52,257 bases of DNA from Anaerococcus vaginalis (GCA_018363915.1 JAGZMY010000013.1:1-52257), one strand, 5' to 3'; numbered from the stretch's first letter, positions 43,206 through 51,033 are shown. The notes: generated by a model not told the origin, from the letters alone. Numbers and translations are program-made.

Positions 43206-44138
43206 TTAAATAAATTCGCTAGAATTTTCTATATTAGAAAAATAAATAGCATTTGCAATTGCACGTGCCATAACTTTTGCCCCAAGGCTTCCTACAAGAT
43301 TTAAATCTGCTTTTATTTTGTTTGTAGCAAGAGAGAAAATTGTATCTCCATCCATCATTGTATGAACTGGTCTAATCGCTCTGGCATAGCCGTTGTGAGT
43401 CATTGAGGCGATTTTTCTAAGTTCAGTTTTAGAAAATTTTCCATTCGTTGCAACAATTCCAATTGTTGTGTTCAAAGAATTTTTTTCAGATATTTTTTCT
43501 AAAACTTCAAGAGTTGGAATGAATTTATTATTTTTTAAAATTCCTGCAATTTGTTTATTTTTTTCATCATCAAAAATATCTCCCATGGCATTTACTGCAA
43601 CAATGGCAGAAACTTTTAAATCGCCAACGCTTATTGTGGCAGAGCCAAGTCCTGATTTCGTCAAAAATTCTTTTCCCAAGGCCTTTCCAACTGTAGCTCC
43701 AGTCCCTGCCCCAATTATTCCTTGACGATTTTCAGTAAAACTTGCATTTTTGTAAGCATCGCTTCCCATTTTTTTATCTGGTCTAATTTTATAAGATTTA
43801 TAATCCAAATCATATAAAATTGCTTGAGGAACTATGGGAACAATTCCACTTGGAACTTCAAATCCTCTTCCATCTTTTTCTAATTCTTCAACAACACCAA
43901 TTGAACCTGCAAGGCCATAAGACGAACCTCCAGATAAAACTATAGCTGAAACTTCACTTACAGTATTTACAGGATTTAAAAGATCAGTTTCACGTGTTCC
44001 TGGCCCTCCTCCTCTTACATCAACACTTGCAGTATTTCCTTTTGGAGGAATCAAAACCGTAAGACCAGTTCCTGCATCAAAATTTTGAGCATGACCAATT
44101 TTTATTCCTTCAATATCTGTTATATAGCCCTTATACAT
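43206..44138 (-). CDS. P1 family peptidase (DmpA/BapA-like aminopeptidase)
   Basis: The 310-residue protein belongs to the self-processing N-terminal nucleophile P1 family: ASVDVRGGGPGTRETDLLNP (about 38-57), LSGGSSYGLAGSIGVV (about 69-84) and the late HNGYARAIRPVHTMMDGDTIFSLAT (about 249-273). In DmpA and BapA the chain is cleaved before a Ser that becomes the nucleophile; here NTTIGIVATNG (about 223-233) is the corresponding region but shows Thr at the expected position, so processing is uncertain. Known substrates are D-Ala or beta-amino dipeptides. It is the last of a three-gene group. Confidence 0.85.
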   Translation of the reverse strand: MYKGYITDIEGIKIGHAQNFDAGTGLTVLIPPKGNTASVDVRGGGPGTRETDLLNPVNTVSEVSAIVLSGGSSYGLAGSIGVVEELEKDGRGFEVPSGIVPIVPQAILYDLDYKSYKIRPDKKMGSDAYKNASFTENRQGIIGAGTGATVGKALGKEFLTKSGLGSATISVGDLKVSAIVAVNAMGDIFDDEKNKQIAGILKNNKFIPTLEVLEKISEKNSLNTTIGIVATNGKFSKTELRKIASMTHNGYARAIRPVHTMMDGDTIFSLATNKIKADLNLVGSLGAKVMARAIANAIYFSNIENSSEFI

Positions 44139-44174
44139 TTTTTCTCCTTATTAAAATTTTAAAAAATATAAATC

Positions 44175-44849
44175 CTACTTCCTATATCTATCCATCATTT
44201 CTCCAAAAACTTCTGCTGATGATGGTGCTGTGTATGAAATTGCATTTGCTCCTGCGTCAATTGTTTTTTTAATTGATTCAGCTTTACTTCCACCAGTTGC
44301 TATAATTGGAAATTTATCTCCAATTAATTTTCTAATTTCAGCGACAAGCTCTGGTGTTTTTGGTCCGCCAGATACATTTAAAATTTCTGCGCCTGCTTCT
44401 ATTTTCCCCAAAACATCATCTTTAAAGCCAGTTACAGTTGCAATTACTGGTATGTCTACAAATTCTGATATTGCTTTAATATCTTCATTTGGAATCGGAG
44501 AATTTACAACAACACCATAAGCTCCTTCAAGCTCTGCATCAAAAGCAATATATTTTGATCTTGCTCCTTGAGTTGTGCCTCCACCAACACCAATAAAACA
44601 AGGAACTGATGCAGTTGAAATAATTGATTGGGCAATTGTATTTTGTGGAGTGTAAGGATAAACTGCCATAATAGAATCCGCATTAGAATTTCTTATTATT
44701 GCAAGATCTGTTGTAAAAAGTAAAGATTTAATTCTTTTTTCGTAAATTTTTATCCCACTTGCCCTATAGATTTCTTCTGGTACTGTGATAAAAGATTTTC
44801 TTAGTTTTGAATGTACTTGTGGTACAAATTTTTTCATTTTTTCTTCCAT
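44175..44849 (-). CDS. TIM-barrel phosphate-binding protein of unknown function
   Basis: The 224-residue protein looks like a beta/alpha-barrel with phosphate-binding glycine turns near the C-terminus (IIATGGSKAESIKKTIDAGANAI, about 185-207) and GVGGGTTQGARSKYIAFDAEL in the middle. It resembles ThiE/indole-glycerol-phosphate-synthase-like barrels but lacks motifs I can assign to one reaction; homologues are often labelled simply 'hydrolase'. It lies 10 bases after the GH13-like gene and about 36 bases before the P1 peptidase gene. Function is not recognised. Confidence 0.6.
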   Translation of the reverse strand: MEEKMKKFVPQVHSKLRKSFITVPEEIYRASGIKIYEKRIKSLLFTTDLAIIRNSNADSIMAVYPYTPQNTIAQSIISTASVPCFIGVGGGTTQGARSKYIAFDAELEGAYGVVVNSPIPNEDIKAISEFVDIPVIATVTGFKDDVLGKIEAGAEILNVSGGPKTPELVAEIRKLIGDKFPIIATGGSKAESIKKTIDAGANAISYTAPSSAEVFGEMMDRYRK

Positions 44850-44859
44850 AATTTCTCCT

Positions 44860-45921
44860 TTACAACTTATATTTTTTTATTGAACTTGTAAAAACAATAG
44901 ACTCATAGGCTCTCAAATTTATATTTTTGAAGATTTCCCTTTGAGAAATATTTCCAACTAGAAATTTCGATTTTTTTGTATCAAAAAATTCTGGTAAATC
45001 TAATAACACATCTTTTTGTGATAAATTATTTAAAATTACCAAAGCCTTATTCTCCTTACAATAAAAATAAGCAAGTATGTCCTTGTTCTTAAAATTTAAT
45101 GGATAATATCCGTCTTTTATTATATCAAGATTATCATATCTTATTAGGATAATTTTTCTATAAAAATCAAAAATTTCTTTTCTAATATTTTTGTCTATTT
45201 CTTTTTTATAATATAGGCTTTCCTCACCTTCTTTTATAAAAATGTCTTCACTTCTCATTATAGATATAATAGCCATAAGTTTTGAACAATTTGTGTAAAA
45301 ATGCTTAAAATCTAAAAAATTTTTAGAAATAAATCCATCATCTCCATTAAGGGCAAAGGAAAAATCATTTTTATTCTGTTCTAATATAAAATTTCTAAAA
45401 TTAAAATTTTTAGAATTTTTCCAATGAGAAAAATTTACATATCCATCAAAATTCTCTTGTATTTTTTTATCACTTGTATTTAAAATAAATTTTATATTCT
45501 TGTAAGAATTTTTTAAAGATAGGATATTTTCTCCAAAAAATTTATAAGAATTTGAAAAATCATCAAGGATAAAACCATCAACTCCCTTATTTATCCAAAA
45601 ATTTAATATAGACCTAATATCTTTCTTGCTAATTTTTCTCATTTTACTTAAATCAAGCCTTAAAAAAATCCCAAGATTTAAATCATGAGCCTTTGAAATT
45701 TGACTTACAAAATCTTGATCTTGTCCCAAGTTTTTATTTATTTGAGAAAAATCTAAAAAATCTCCATCTCTTTTAAAAATATCCTCAATTACTATAAAGT
45801 CTACTCCCAAAATTTTCCCAACCATAAATCTTTGGTCTAGATCGTAAATATCAAAAAATCCCAAATTAGATTTATCTTTATTAAATTTTTTTGGATAAGT
45901 CCTATAAAAAATATTTCCCAT
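44860..45921 (-). CDS. Degenerate GH13 (alpha-amylase superfamily)-like protein
   Basis: The 353-residue protein looks like a shortened oligo-1,6-glucosidase. The N-terminal IFYRTYPKKF and the nucleophile region KGVDGFILDDFSNS (about 113-126; the Asp of GFxxD is D120) are present, and a C-terminal beta domain remains (KALVILNNLSQKDVLLDLP). The usual proton-donor Glu segment is replaced by KFILNTSDKK, and the N-H-D motif is missing. Length is about 200 residues below the family norm. It has probably lost hydrolase activity. It is first in a three-gene group. Confidence 0.6.
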   Translation of the reverse strand: MGNIFYRTYPKKFNKDKSNLGFFDIYDLDQRFMVGKILGVDFIVIEDIFKRDGDFLDFSQINKNLGQDQDFVSQISKAHDLNLGIFLRLDLSKMRKISKKDIRSILNFWINKGVDGFILDDFSNSYKFFGENILSLKNSYKNIKFILNTSDKKIQENFDGYVNFSHWKNSKNFNFRNFILEQNKNDFSFALNGDDGFISKNFLDFKHFYTNCSKLMAIISIMRSEDIFIKEGEESLYYKKEIDKNIRKEIFDFYRKIILIRYDNLDIIKDGYYPLNFKNKDILAYFYCKENKALVILNNLSQKDVLLDLPEFFDTKKSKFLVGNISQREIFKNINLRAYESIVFTSSIKKYKL

Positions 45922-45962
45922 AATCTTTCCTTTAATTTCATTATATTTTTTATGTTGAAATA

Positions 45963-45990
45963 TTCAAAACAATTGATTAAAGAGTATAAT
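45963..45990 (+). promoter_or_regulatory. Promoter of the ABC transporter gene
   Basis: TTCAAA (45963-45968), a 16-base spacer and a perfect TATAAT (45985-45990) lie 30 bases before the ATG at 46020. Confidence 0.55.
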
Positions 45991-46019
45991 CATCGAGTAA
46001 GAAGATAGAAAGGAAAAAT

Positions 46020-48728
46020 ATGTTAGAGCTTAAAAATATAAGTAAAATTTATAAAACAGGAGAAAGTGAACAAAAAGCTCTTGATGATATAAGTATTTCA
46101 TTTAGAAAAAATGAATTTGTTTCAATTCTTGGCCCATCTGGTGGTGGTAAAACTAGCCTTTTAAATATAATCGGTGGCCTTATGAATTATACATCGGGAG
46201 ATTTAATAATAGACGGAAGATCTACTGAAAAATTTAAAGATAGAGATTGGGATTATTATAGAAATAGGTCGGTTGGATTTGTTTTTCAATCTTACAATTT
46301 AATTGGCCACCAAAATGTTTTAAAAAACGTAGAACTTGCCTTGACTCTTTCTGGTGAGAGGAAAGAATTAAGAGAAGATTTGGCAAAAAAAGCCTTAGAA
46401 AAAGTTGGACTTGCTGATCATATCTACAAAAAACCTGCCCAATTATCAGGTGGACAAATGCAAAGAGTTGCCATAGCTCGTGCCCTTGTAAATAATCCAG
46501 AAATAATTCTTGCCGATGAGCCGACTGGAGCTTTAGATACTGAAACGTCAAAGGAAATTATGGATTTATTGAAAGAAGTTGCCAAGGATAGACTTGTAAT
46601 TATGGTAACCCACAATCCCGATTTGGCTGAAAAATATTCAACTAGGATTATAAGATTAAAAGATGGGCAAATTTTATCAGATTCAAATCCATATAAAGAA
46701 GAAAAAACAAGGGATGAATTTAAAACCAAAAAATTATCTCTCTCCCTTCCAACTGCCTTAAAACTTTCTTTTAACAATCTTTTGACAAAAAAAGCAAGGA
46801 CTATCCTTACAGCCTTTGCTGGTTCGATTGGAATTATTGGAATTGCTTTAATTCTTTCTTTATCAAATGGAGTTGATGATTTTATCAAGGAAAGTCAAAG
46901 AAAAACTTTGAAATCTTATCCTATCGAAATCAAAGAAGAAAGTCTAAATTTGGGAGATAATTTTTTGAAAGATCCGGCTGGGGATAAAATTTACAAAAAG
47001 GACGATAAAAATGTTAGTGCCAACAACGATATTTTAAAAAGAAAATCTTCTCTTTCCTCATCAATTACAGAAAATAATCTCTCCCCTTTCAAAACTTATC
47101 TAGATAAAAAAGATTTAAATAAAAAAATTGGCAAACATGCCATAAATTATATATATGATTTAAATTTTGAAATCTATGGAAAAGATGAAAATGGAGAGAT
47201 TATAAACACTGACGGTTCAGATTTTGAAGATAAAGAAGATTCGATGTTTAAATCTAATGGTCCATCCTTTTTAAATATAGGCTCAAGTGAGCACAAAAAT
47301 TTCAAACAAATAATTTCAAACAAGGACGGATCAATTTCAAATATAGTCAAAGAAGAATATGATTTAATCGATGGAAAATGGCCAGAAAATGCCAATGAAT
47401 TGGTTTTATTTACAGACAAAAATAACTCTATTGACAGGGAAAGTTTGTATGAGCTTGGAATTTTACCAAAAAAAGATTACAAAAATATCCTAAAAAAATT
47501 AGATGAAGGCGAAAAAATAAAACTTGACGATAAAAAAATAAAAAACGAAGACTTTTTAAATCATGAGTTTAGCGCCCTAATGCCTGCAGATTTTTATAAA
47601 AAAGAAAATAATAGGTACAAAAATATAAAAGAAGATGAAAATGAAAAGAAAAAGGCAATTGAAAATGCCTATAAAATAAAAATTGTAGGAATTGCAAGAG
47701 CAAAAAAAGATAGCGAAGAAAACCAAAATATAACAGCTCCCCTTGGTTTTACCTCAAAATTTACTGACCAAATGATAAAAAGAGCAGGTGAGTCAGAAAT
47801 CGTAAAAGACCAAGAAAAAAATAAAGAAATAAATATTTTAAATAATATTGCCTTTAAGGCAAAAGATCAAAATGAAAAAAGAAAAGCAAGCAAATCATAT
47901 CTTGAAGACCTTGACCAAGACCAAAAATTAAAGGCCCAATCATTTTTACTGGCAAATTCAGAAAGATTAAAAGAAAATATAAAGAAAGCTTCAATGAATT
48001 CAATGAATAGACCAAGCCAAAATCAAGATCAAAATATTGATATTATTGATCTTTTCCTAAAAAATCCAGAAGATAAGGTTTTGGATAAATTATACGAAGA
48101 AGAACTTTCATCAAATTCCTACCAAAATAACCTAGAAGATTTTGGTTTTGTTTCAAAATCTGCCCCATCAGAGATTAAAATTTATGTAGAAGATTTTGAA
48201 AACAGGGAAAATATAAAAAATATAATAAATGACTTTAATAAAAACAAAAAAGAAAAAGATAAAATCCACTACACAGATTTTGTAGGACTTTTAACCTCAT
48301 CAATTAGAACAATAATAAATGCAATTTCCTATGTTTTGATTGCCTTTGTCGGAGTTTCCCTTGTTGTTTCATCAATAATGATTGGAATAATAACCTATAT
48401 TTCCGTTTTAGAAAGAACAAAAGAAATAGGAATTTTAAGGTCAATCGGTGCAAGCAAAAAAGACATAAGAAAAGTTTTCTTGTCAGAAACATTTATGGAA
48501 GGACTTTTGTCAGGACTTCTCGGAGTTTTTGTAACTATTTTATTAAATATACCAATCACAAAAATCATGAGAAATATAACAAATATTTCCTACATCGGCT
48601 CATCCCTTCCAAATAAGGCCGCAATAATTCTTGTAATAATTTCAGTATCTTTAACCCTTCTTGCAGGAATTATCCCATCATCAATAGCAGCCAAAAAAGA
48701 TCCGGTTGAGGCTTTGCAAAGTGAATAA
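46020..48728 (+). CDS. MacB/FtsX-type ABC transporter, ATPase-permease fusion
   Basis: The 902-residue protein has an N-terminal ABC ATPase with Walker A GPSGGGKTS (about 39-47), signature LSGGQMQR (about 142) and Walker B IILADEPTGALD (about 164). After a linker there is TM1 (ILTAFAGSIGIIGIALILSL, about 262-281), a charged extracytoplasmic domain of about 470 residues rich in Lys, Asp, Glu and Asn, and three C-terminal TM helices with the FtsX motif (VLERTKEIGILRSIGASKKDI). MacB-type proteins do not move substrate through the membrane but transmit ATP-driven motion outside; roles include peptide defence and lipoprotein handling. It works as a dimer. No two-component system or partner is adjacent. 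Confidence 0.88.
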   Translation: MLELKNISKIYKTGESEQKALDDISISFRKNEFVSILGPSGGGKTSLLNIIGGLMNYTSGDLIIDGRSTEKFKDRDWDYYRNRSVGFVFQSYNLIGHQNVLKNVELALTLSGERKELREDLAKKALEKVGLADHIYKKPAQLSGGQMQRVAIARALVNNPEIILADEPTGALDTETSKEIMDLLKEVAKDRLVIMVTHNPDLAEKYSTRIIRLKDGQILSDSNPYKEEKTRDEFKTKKLSLSLPTALKLSFNNLLTKKARTILTAFAGSIGIIGIALILSLSNGVDDFIKESQRKTLKSYPIEIKEESLNLGDNFLKDPAGDKIYKKDDKNVSANNDILKRKSSLSSSITENNLSPFKTYLDKKDLNKKIGKHAINYIYDLNFEIYGKDENGEIINTDGSDFEDKEDSMFKSNGPSFLNIGSSEHKNFKQIISNKDGSISNIVKEEYDLIDGKWPENANELVLFTDKNNSIDRESLYELGILPKKDYKNILKKLDEGEKIKLDDKKIKNEDFLNHEFSALMPADFYKKENNRYKNIKEDENEKKKAIENAYKIKIVGIARAKKDSEENQNITAPLGFTSKFTDQMIKRAGESEIVKDQEKNKEINILNNIAFKAKDQNEKRKASKSYLEDLDQDQKLKAQSFLLANSERLKENIKKASMNSMNRPSQNQDQNIDIIDLFLKNPEDKVLDKLYEEELSSNSYQNNLEDFGFVSKSAPSEIKIYVEDFENRENIKNIINDFNKNKKEKDKIHYTDFVGLLTSSIRTIINAISYVLIAFVGVSLVVSSIMIGIITYISVLERTKEIGILRSIGASKKDIRKVFLSETFMEGLLSGLLGVFVTILLNIPITKIMRNITNISYIGSSLPNKAAIILVIISVSLTLLAGIIPSSIAAKKDPVEALQSE

Positions 48729-48744
48729 ATTTAAAAATAATTTC

Positions 48745-48790
48745 AAGTCAAATCTATTTAGATTTTTTTCGAAATAGATTTGACTTTTTT
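48745..48790 (+). terminator. Terminator after the ABC transporter
   Basis: A 15-bp stem (48745-48759 with 48772-48786, AAGTCAAATCTATTT and its complement) is followed by T (48785-48790). The 3' arm contains the -35 element of the next promoter. Confidence 0.88.
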
Positions 48791-48808
48791 AATTTTCCAT
48801 TCTATAAT
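48780..48808 (+). promoter_or_regulatory. Promoter of the sdpR-sdpI-like pair
   Basis: TTGACT (48780-48785), a 17-base spacer and a perfect TATAAT (48803-48808). The -35 box is part of the preceding terminator stem. Confidence 0.85.
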
Positions 48809-48820
48809 AAAAATAGCTAT

Positions 48821-48836
48821 TTAGATAATTATCAAA
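48821..48836. promoter_or_regulatory. Candidate ArsR/SdpR operator
   Basis: GATAATTATC (48824-48833) is a perfect 10-base palindrome within TTAGATAATTATCAAA. It lies 16 bases after the -10 box and before the regulator's start, a fitting place for autorepression. Confidence 0.5.
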
Positions 48837-48859
48837 ATAGAATGAAAGGTTGTGATAAT

Positions 48860-49135
48860 TTGTTTTCCGATACTTTTAAAGCTTTATCTGATCCGGTAAG
48901 AATTGAAATTTTAAATTTATTGAGAAAAAAAGGATCTATGAATGCGGGAGAAATTGCTGAAAATTTTGACTTATCAAAGGCAACCATCTCCCACCATTTA
49001 AAATTATTAAAAAATGAAGATTTAATTTATGAAACAAAAAAGAAAAATTTTATTTATTATGAGCTAAACACAAGTATTTTTGAAGATATAATGGCTTGGT
49101 TTGTGAAATTTAAAGGAGGAGAAAATGAAAAATAA
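48860..49135 (+). CDS. ArsR-family regulator (SdpR-like autorepressor)
   Basis: The protein of about 91 residues is almost entirely a winged HTH (FKALSDPVRIEILNLLRKKG, then AGEIAENFDLSKATISHHLKLLKNEDLI). No metal-binding cysteine pair is seen in the recognition helix, as in SdpR. TTG at 48860 is chosen as start because AAAGG stands about 10 bases before it, while the ATG at 48842 has no ribosome binding site. It overlaps the SdpI-like gene by 11 bases. In Bacillus, SdpR represses its own operon until SdpI senses the SDP toxin; a similar loop is plausible here but unproven. Confidence 0.85.
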   Translation: MFSDTFKALSDPVRIEILNLLRKKGSMNAGEIAENFDLSKATISHHLKLLKNEDLIYETKKKNFIYYELNTSIFEDIMAWFVKFKGGENEK

Positions 49136-49766
49136 AATAAAATTTAAAAAAGAAAGTATAATATCAGTAGTTTTTTCAATCTTGCTATTTGCCCTTGTAA
49201 ATTTCTTATTTTACAAAAAAATGCCAGAAACTATACCAACTCATTGGGGATTTAACAATGAAATTGATGGCTATTCAAGTAAATTTACAGCCCTAATAAC
49301 AACGCCCTTGCTTTTGATTTTTTTAAATATTTTTTCTTGCTTTATGCTTGATAACGATCCAAAAAACAAAGACAAAAATAATTTTGTAATAACAATCGGC
49401 AAGGCAACAATTCCTTTGGTTATGCTCATAACTTTTGTAATCAGCGTTTTTTATGGGCTTGGAAAAAAGATCAATGTTATGGTAATAATTTCTATATTCG
49501 TAGGTTTTCTTTTAATTTTAATTGGAAATTATTTGCCAAAAACAAAAAGAAATTATACAGTTGGAATTAAACTTCCTTGGACTTTAAATAGTGACGAAAA
49601 TTGGAATAAAACTCACAGACTTGCAGGATATTTTTTTATACTTGGAGGAATATTTTTCTTATTGACTCCCTTTATAGGAAATGAATATTTGATTTTTTTA
49701 ACATTTATGATAATAGTAATAATTCCTGCGATCTATTCTTTTTATCTTTATAAAAATGGAGTGTAA
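49125..49766 (+). CDS. SdpI-like DUF1648 membrane protein
   Basis: The 213-residue, six-segment membrane protein has the DUF1648 motif MPETIPTHWGFNNEIDGYSSK (about 30-50) and the SdpI signature PKTKRNYTVGIKLPWTLNSDENWNKTHRLAG (about 138-168). It is translationally coupled to the ArsR-type regulator, giving the sdpR-sdpI arrangement. SdpI gives immunity and signals to SdpR in Bacillus. No toxin gene like sdpC is visible in the window. A paralogue lies at 16422-17063. Confidence 0.85.
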   Translation: MKNKIKFKKESIISVVFSILLFALVNFLFYKKMPETIPTHWGFNNEIDGYSSKFTALITTPLLLIFLNIFSCFMLDNDPKNKDKNNFVITIGKATIPLVMLITFVISVFYGLGKKINVMVIISIFVGFLLILIGNYLPKTKRNYTVGIKLPWTLNSDENWNKTHRLAGYFFILGGIFFLLTPFIGNEYLIFLTFMIIVIIPAIYSFYLYKNGV

Positions 49767-49796
49767 AATATAAAAATATAAGTAAAACACAAAAAA

Positions 49797-50019
49797 AGCA
49801 TTGAACATAAAAGTCCAATGCTCAGCCTGTTGACAAACCAAAAAAATATCCATTTCGAGCGAACGTAGTGAGTCGAGAAATCTCATGAGATCTCTCCGTG
49901 CGTTCGTTTCACTCACTTAGTCGAGATGGTTCGTAGCTTAATTTTTATTTTAAAATAAAATATTATCTACATTCATACTTTGTCTACGCTCTGAGCATCG
50001 AACATAAAAGTCCAATGCT
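49797..50019. repeat. Structured intergenic element B flanked by duplicated terminator hairpins
   Basis: A 26-base terminator hairpin sequence (49797-49822) recurs at 49994-50019 with a single base change. The 171 bases between begin CAGCCTGTTGACAAA (49823-49837) and end TTTGTCTACGCTCTG (49979-49993), which are roughly inverted to each other and match the ends of element A. The centre holds GAGCGAACGTAGTGAGTCGAG and hairpins around 49870-49915. Only the copy at 49797-49822 has seven T on the minus strand for the holin gene; the other copy has a T-run on the plus strand for the SdpI-like gene. Confidence 0.75.
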
Positions 50020-50032
50020 TTTTCTAAATCTT

Positions 50033-50458
50033 TTATTTTTCTTCTTTGAATTGTTCAAGAAGTATTTTTAATTTTTTAGGAATTGGCAAATCCATAGCAA
50101 GGGCATTTTCAAGAATTGAAAGTCCCTCATTTGCAATATAAAAAAATATTATCGAACTTCTTATCATAGCTTGGTTCTTAATTAAATTTTTATCGCAAAT
50201 ATTTGCAATTCCTACTATTATAAAAATCATAATTTTTTTCAAAATCCCTTTAAAGCCTATTTTTGATGATAATTTTCTCTCAAATCCCGCCCTTATAATT
50301 CCAGAAATATAATCGCAAATTACAAAAGCTGTAAGAGAGTAAATGAAAATATCCAAATCTCCAAGAAAAAATCCTATTAAAGATCCAAAAATAGTAAAAA
50401 AGATTTTTACTAAGTCCTTAAATTTATCCATACTTTCTCCTTTTATAATTTTTTCCAT
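50033..50458 (-). CDS. Holin-family membrane protein with two possible starts
   Basis: The 141-residue protein matches the phage/toxin-secretion holin family (TcdE-like): three or four hydrophobic helices, with FVICDYISGIIRAGFERKLSSKIGFKGI (about 47-74) as the typical core and a charged C-terminal tail. Holins form membrane lesions that release endolysin, or toxins in the case of TcdE. AGGAGGTGA precedes ATG 50458 and AAAGGAG precedes a second in-frame ATG at 50431, so 141- and 132-residue forms may be made. No endolysin or other phage gene is nearby. Confidence 0.82.
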   Translation of the reverse strand: MEKIIKGESMDKFKDLVKIFFTIFGSLIGFFLGDLDIFIYSLTAFVICDYISGIIRAGFERKLSSKIGFKGILKKIMIFIIVGIANICDKNLIKNQAMIRSSIIFFYIANEGLSILENALAMDLPIPKKLKILLEQFKEEK

Positions 50459-50464
50459 AAAAAA

Positions 50465-50507
50465 ATCACCTCCTACTTATAAATAAGTAAAAAGGTGATA
50501 TTATCAC
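50465..50507 (-). promoter_or_regulatory. RNA switch-like leader of the holin gene
   Basis: On the minus strand three segments can pair in two exclusive ways: GTGATA (50502-50507) with TATCAC (50495-50500), or ATCACC (50494-50499) with GGTGAT (50465-50470), reinforced by TACTTA/TAAGTA (50484-50489 with 50474-50479). The second form hides the AGGAGGTGA ribosome binding site and ends in seven T, so it could block translation or terminate transcription. Confidence 0.55.
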
Positions 50508-50514
50508 AAAATAT

Positions 50515-51000
50515 TTAATTTTCAAAAGATTTAAGTTCAATATCTTTTTTGATTTTATTTATTTCCTTAGATTTTTCCTTAGAAAGTTTTTTTATAAGAG
50601 TGATAAGTTTTTTTTCGGATTTTTGAATATCCAATTTCTTTTTTCTCATATCAATCCTTAATTTCATATCAGAAAAAGCATTTCTAGGTCTAGAAAATTC
50701 ACTAAGTTTATAAGGAAGATCTAGAATACTTGCAAGATTTGGATCAAAAAGTAATAAATCAGCATGAAGTTTTAATAAAACATCTTGACTTCTATCAATC
50801 GATTTATTAATTACATTATTTTTATTTGATCTTAAAAAATCTCCAACAATATTTCGTCCAACAAGACCTGTAATAGAATAATCAGACGCCTTTCCCACTC
50901 TTATACTTGCTCTTTGCAAAACTCCAAGGGCTTCTCTCGCCTCATCAAGCAATTTATTTATTTCTTTTATTCTAGCATTTTCATAATTATAATCTTTCAT
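50515..51000 (-). CDS. Uncharacterised helical protein
   Basis: I do not recognise a family. The 161-residue protein has an N-terminal helix (INKLLDEAREALGVLQRASI, about 14-33), a glycine-containing middle (DYSITGLVGRNIVGDFLRS, about 40-58) and a Lys/Glu-rich C-terminal coiled coil (about 110-158). No signal peptide or membrane segment is seen. The start at 51000 follows GGGGAGAG; the open frame upstream crosses the promoter region and is not coding. It diverges from the DUF3783 gene and reads toward the holin gene 56 bases away, so they may be co-transcribed. Confidence 0.65.
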   Translation of the reverse strand: MKDYNYENARIKEINKLLDEAREALGVLQRASIRVGKASDYSITGLVGRNIVGDFLRSNKNNVINKSIDRSQDVLLKLHADLLLFDPNLASILDLPYKLSEFSRPRNAFSDMKLRIDMRKKKLDIQKSEKKLITLIKKLSKEKSKEINKIKKDIELKSFEN

Positions 51001-51033
51001 AAATCTCTCCCCAAATTTTTCTCTTATTATATT

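Noticed and set aside
46234..46888. Minus-strand open frames opposite the ABC transporter ATPase domain
   Set aside because: They overlap the conserved Walker and signature motifs on the other strand and have no family resemblance or start signals.
40205..50019. CRISPR array as explanation for the intergenic repeats
   Set aside because: There are only paired copies of each hairpin around a single insert, with no series of equal repeats and spacers and no cas genes.
50033..51000. Prophage remnant around the holin
   Set aside because: No endolysin, structural, integrase or phage regulator genes are present; the neighbours are ordinary chromosomal genes.
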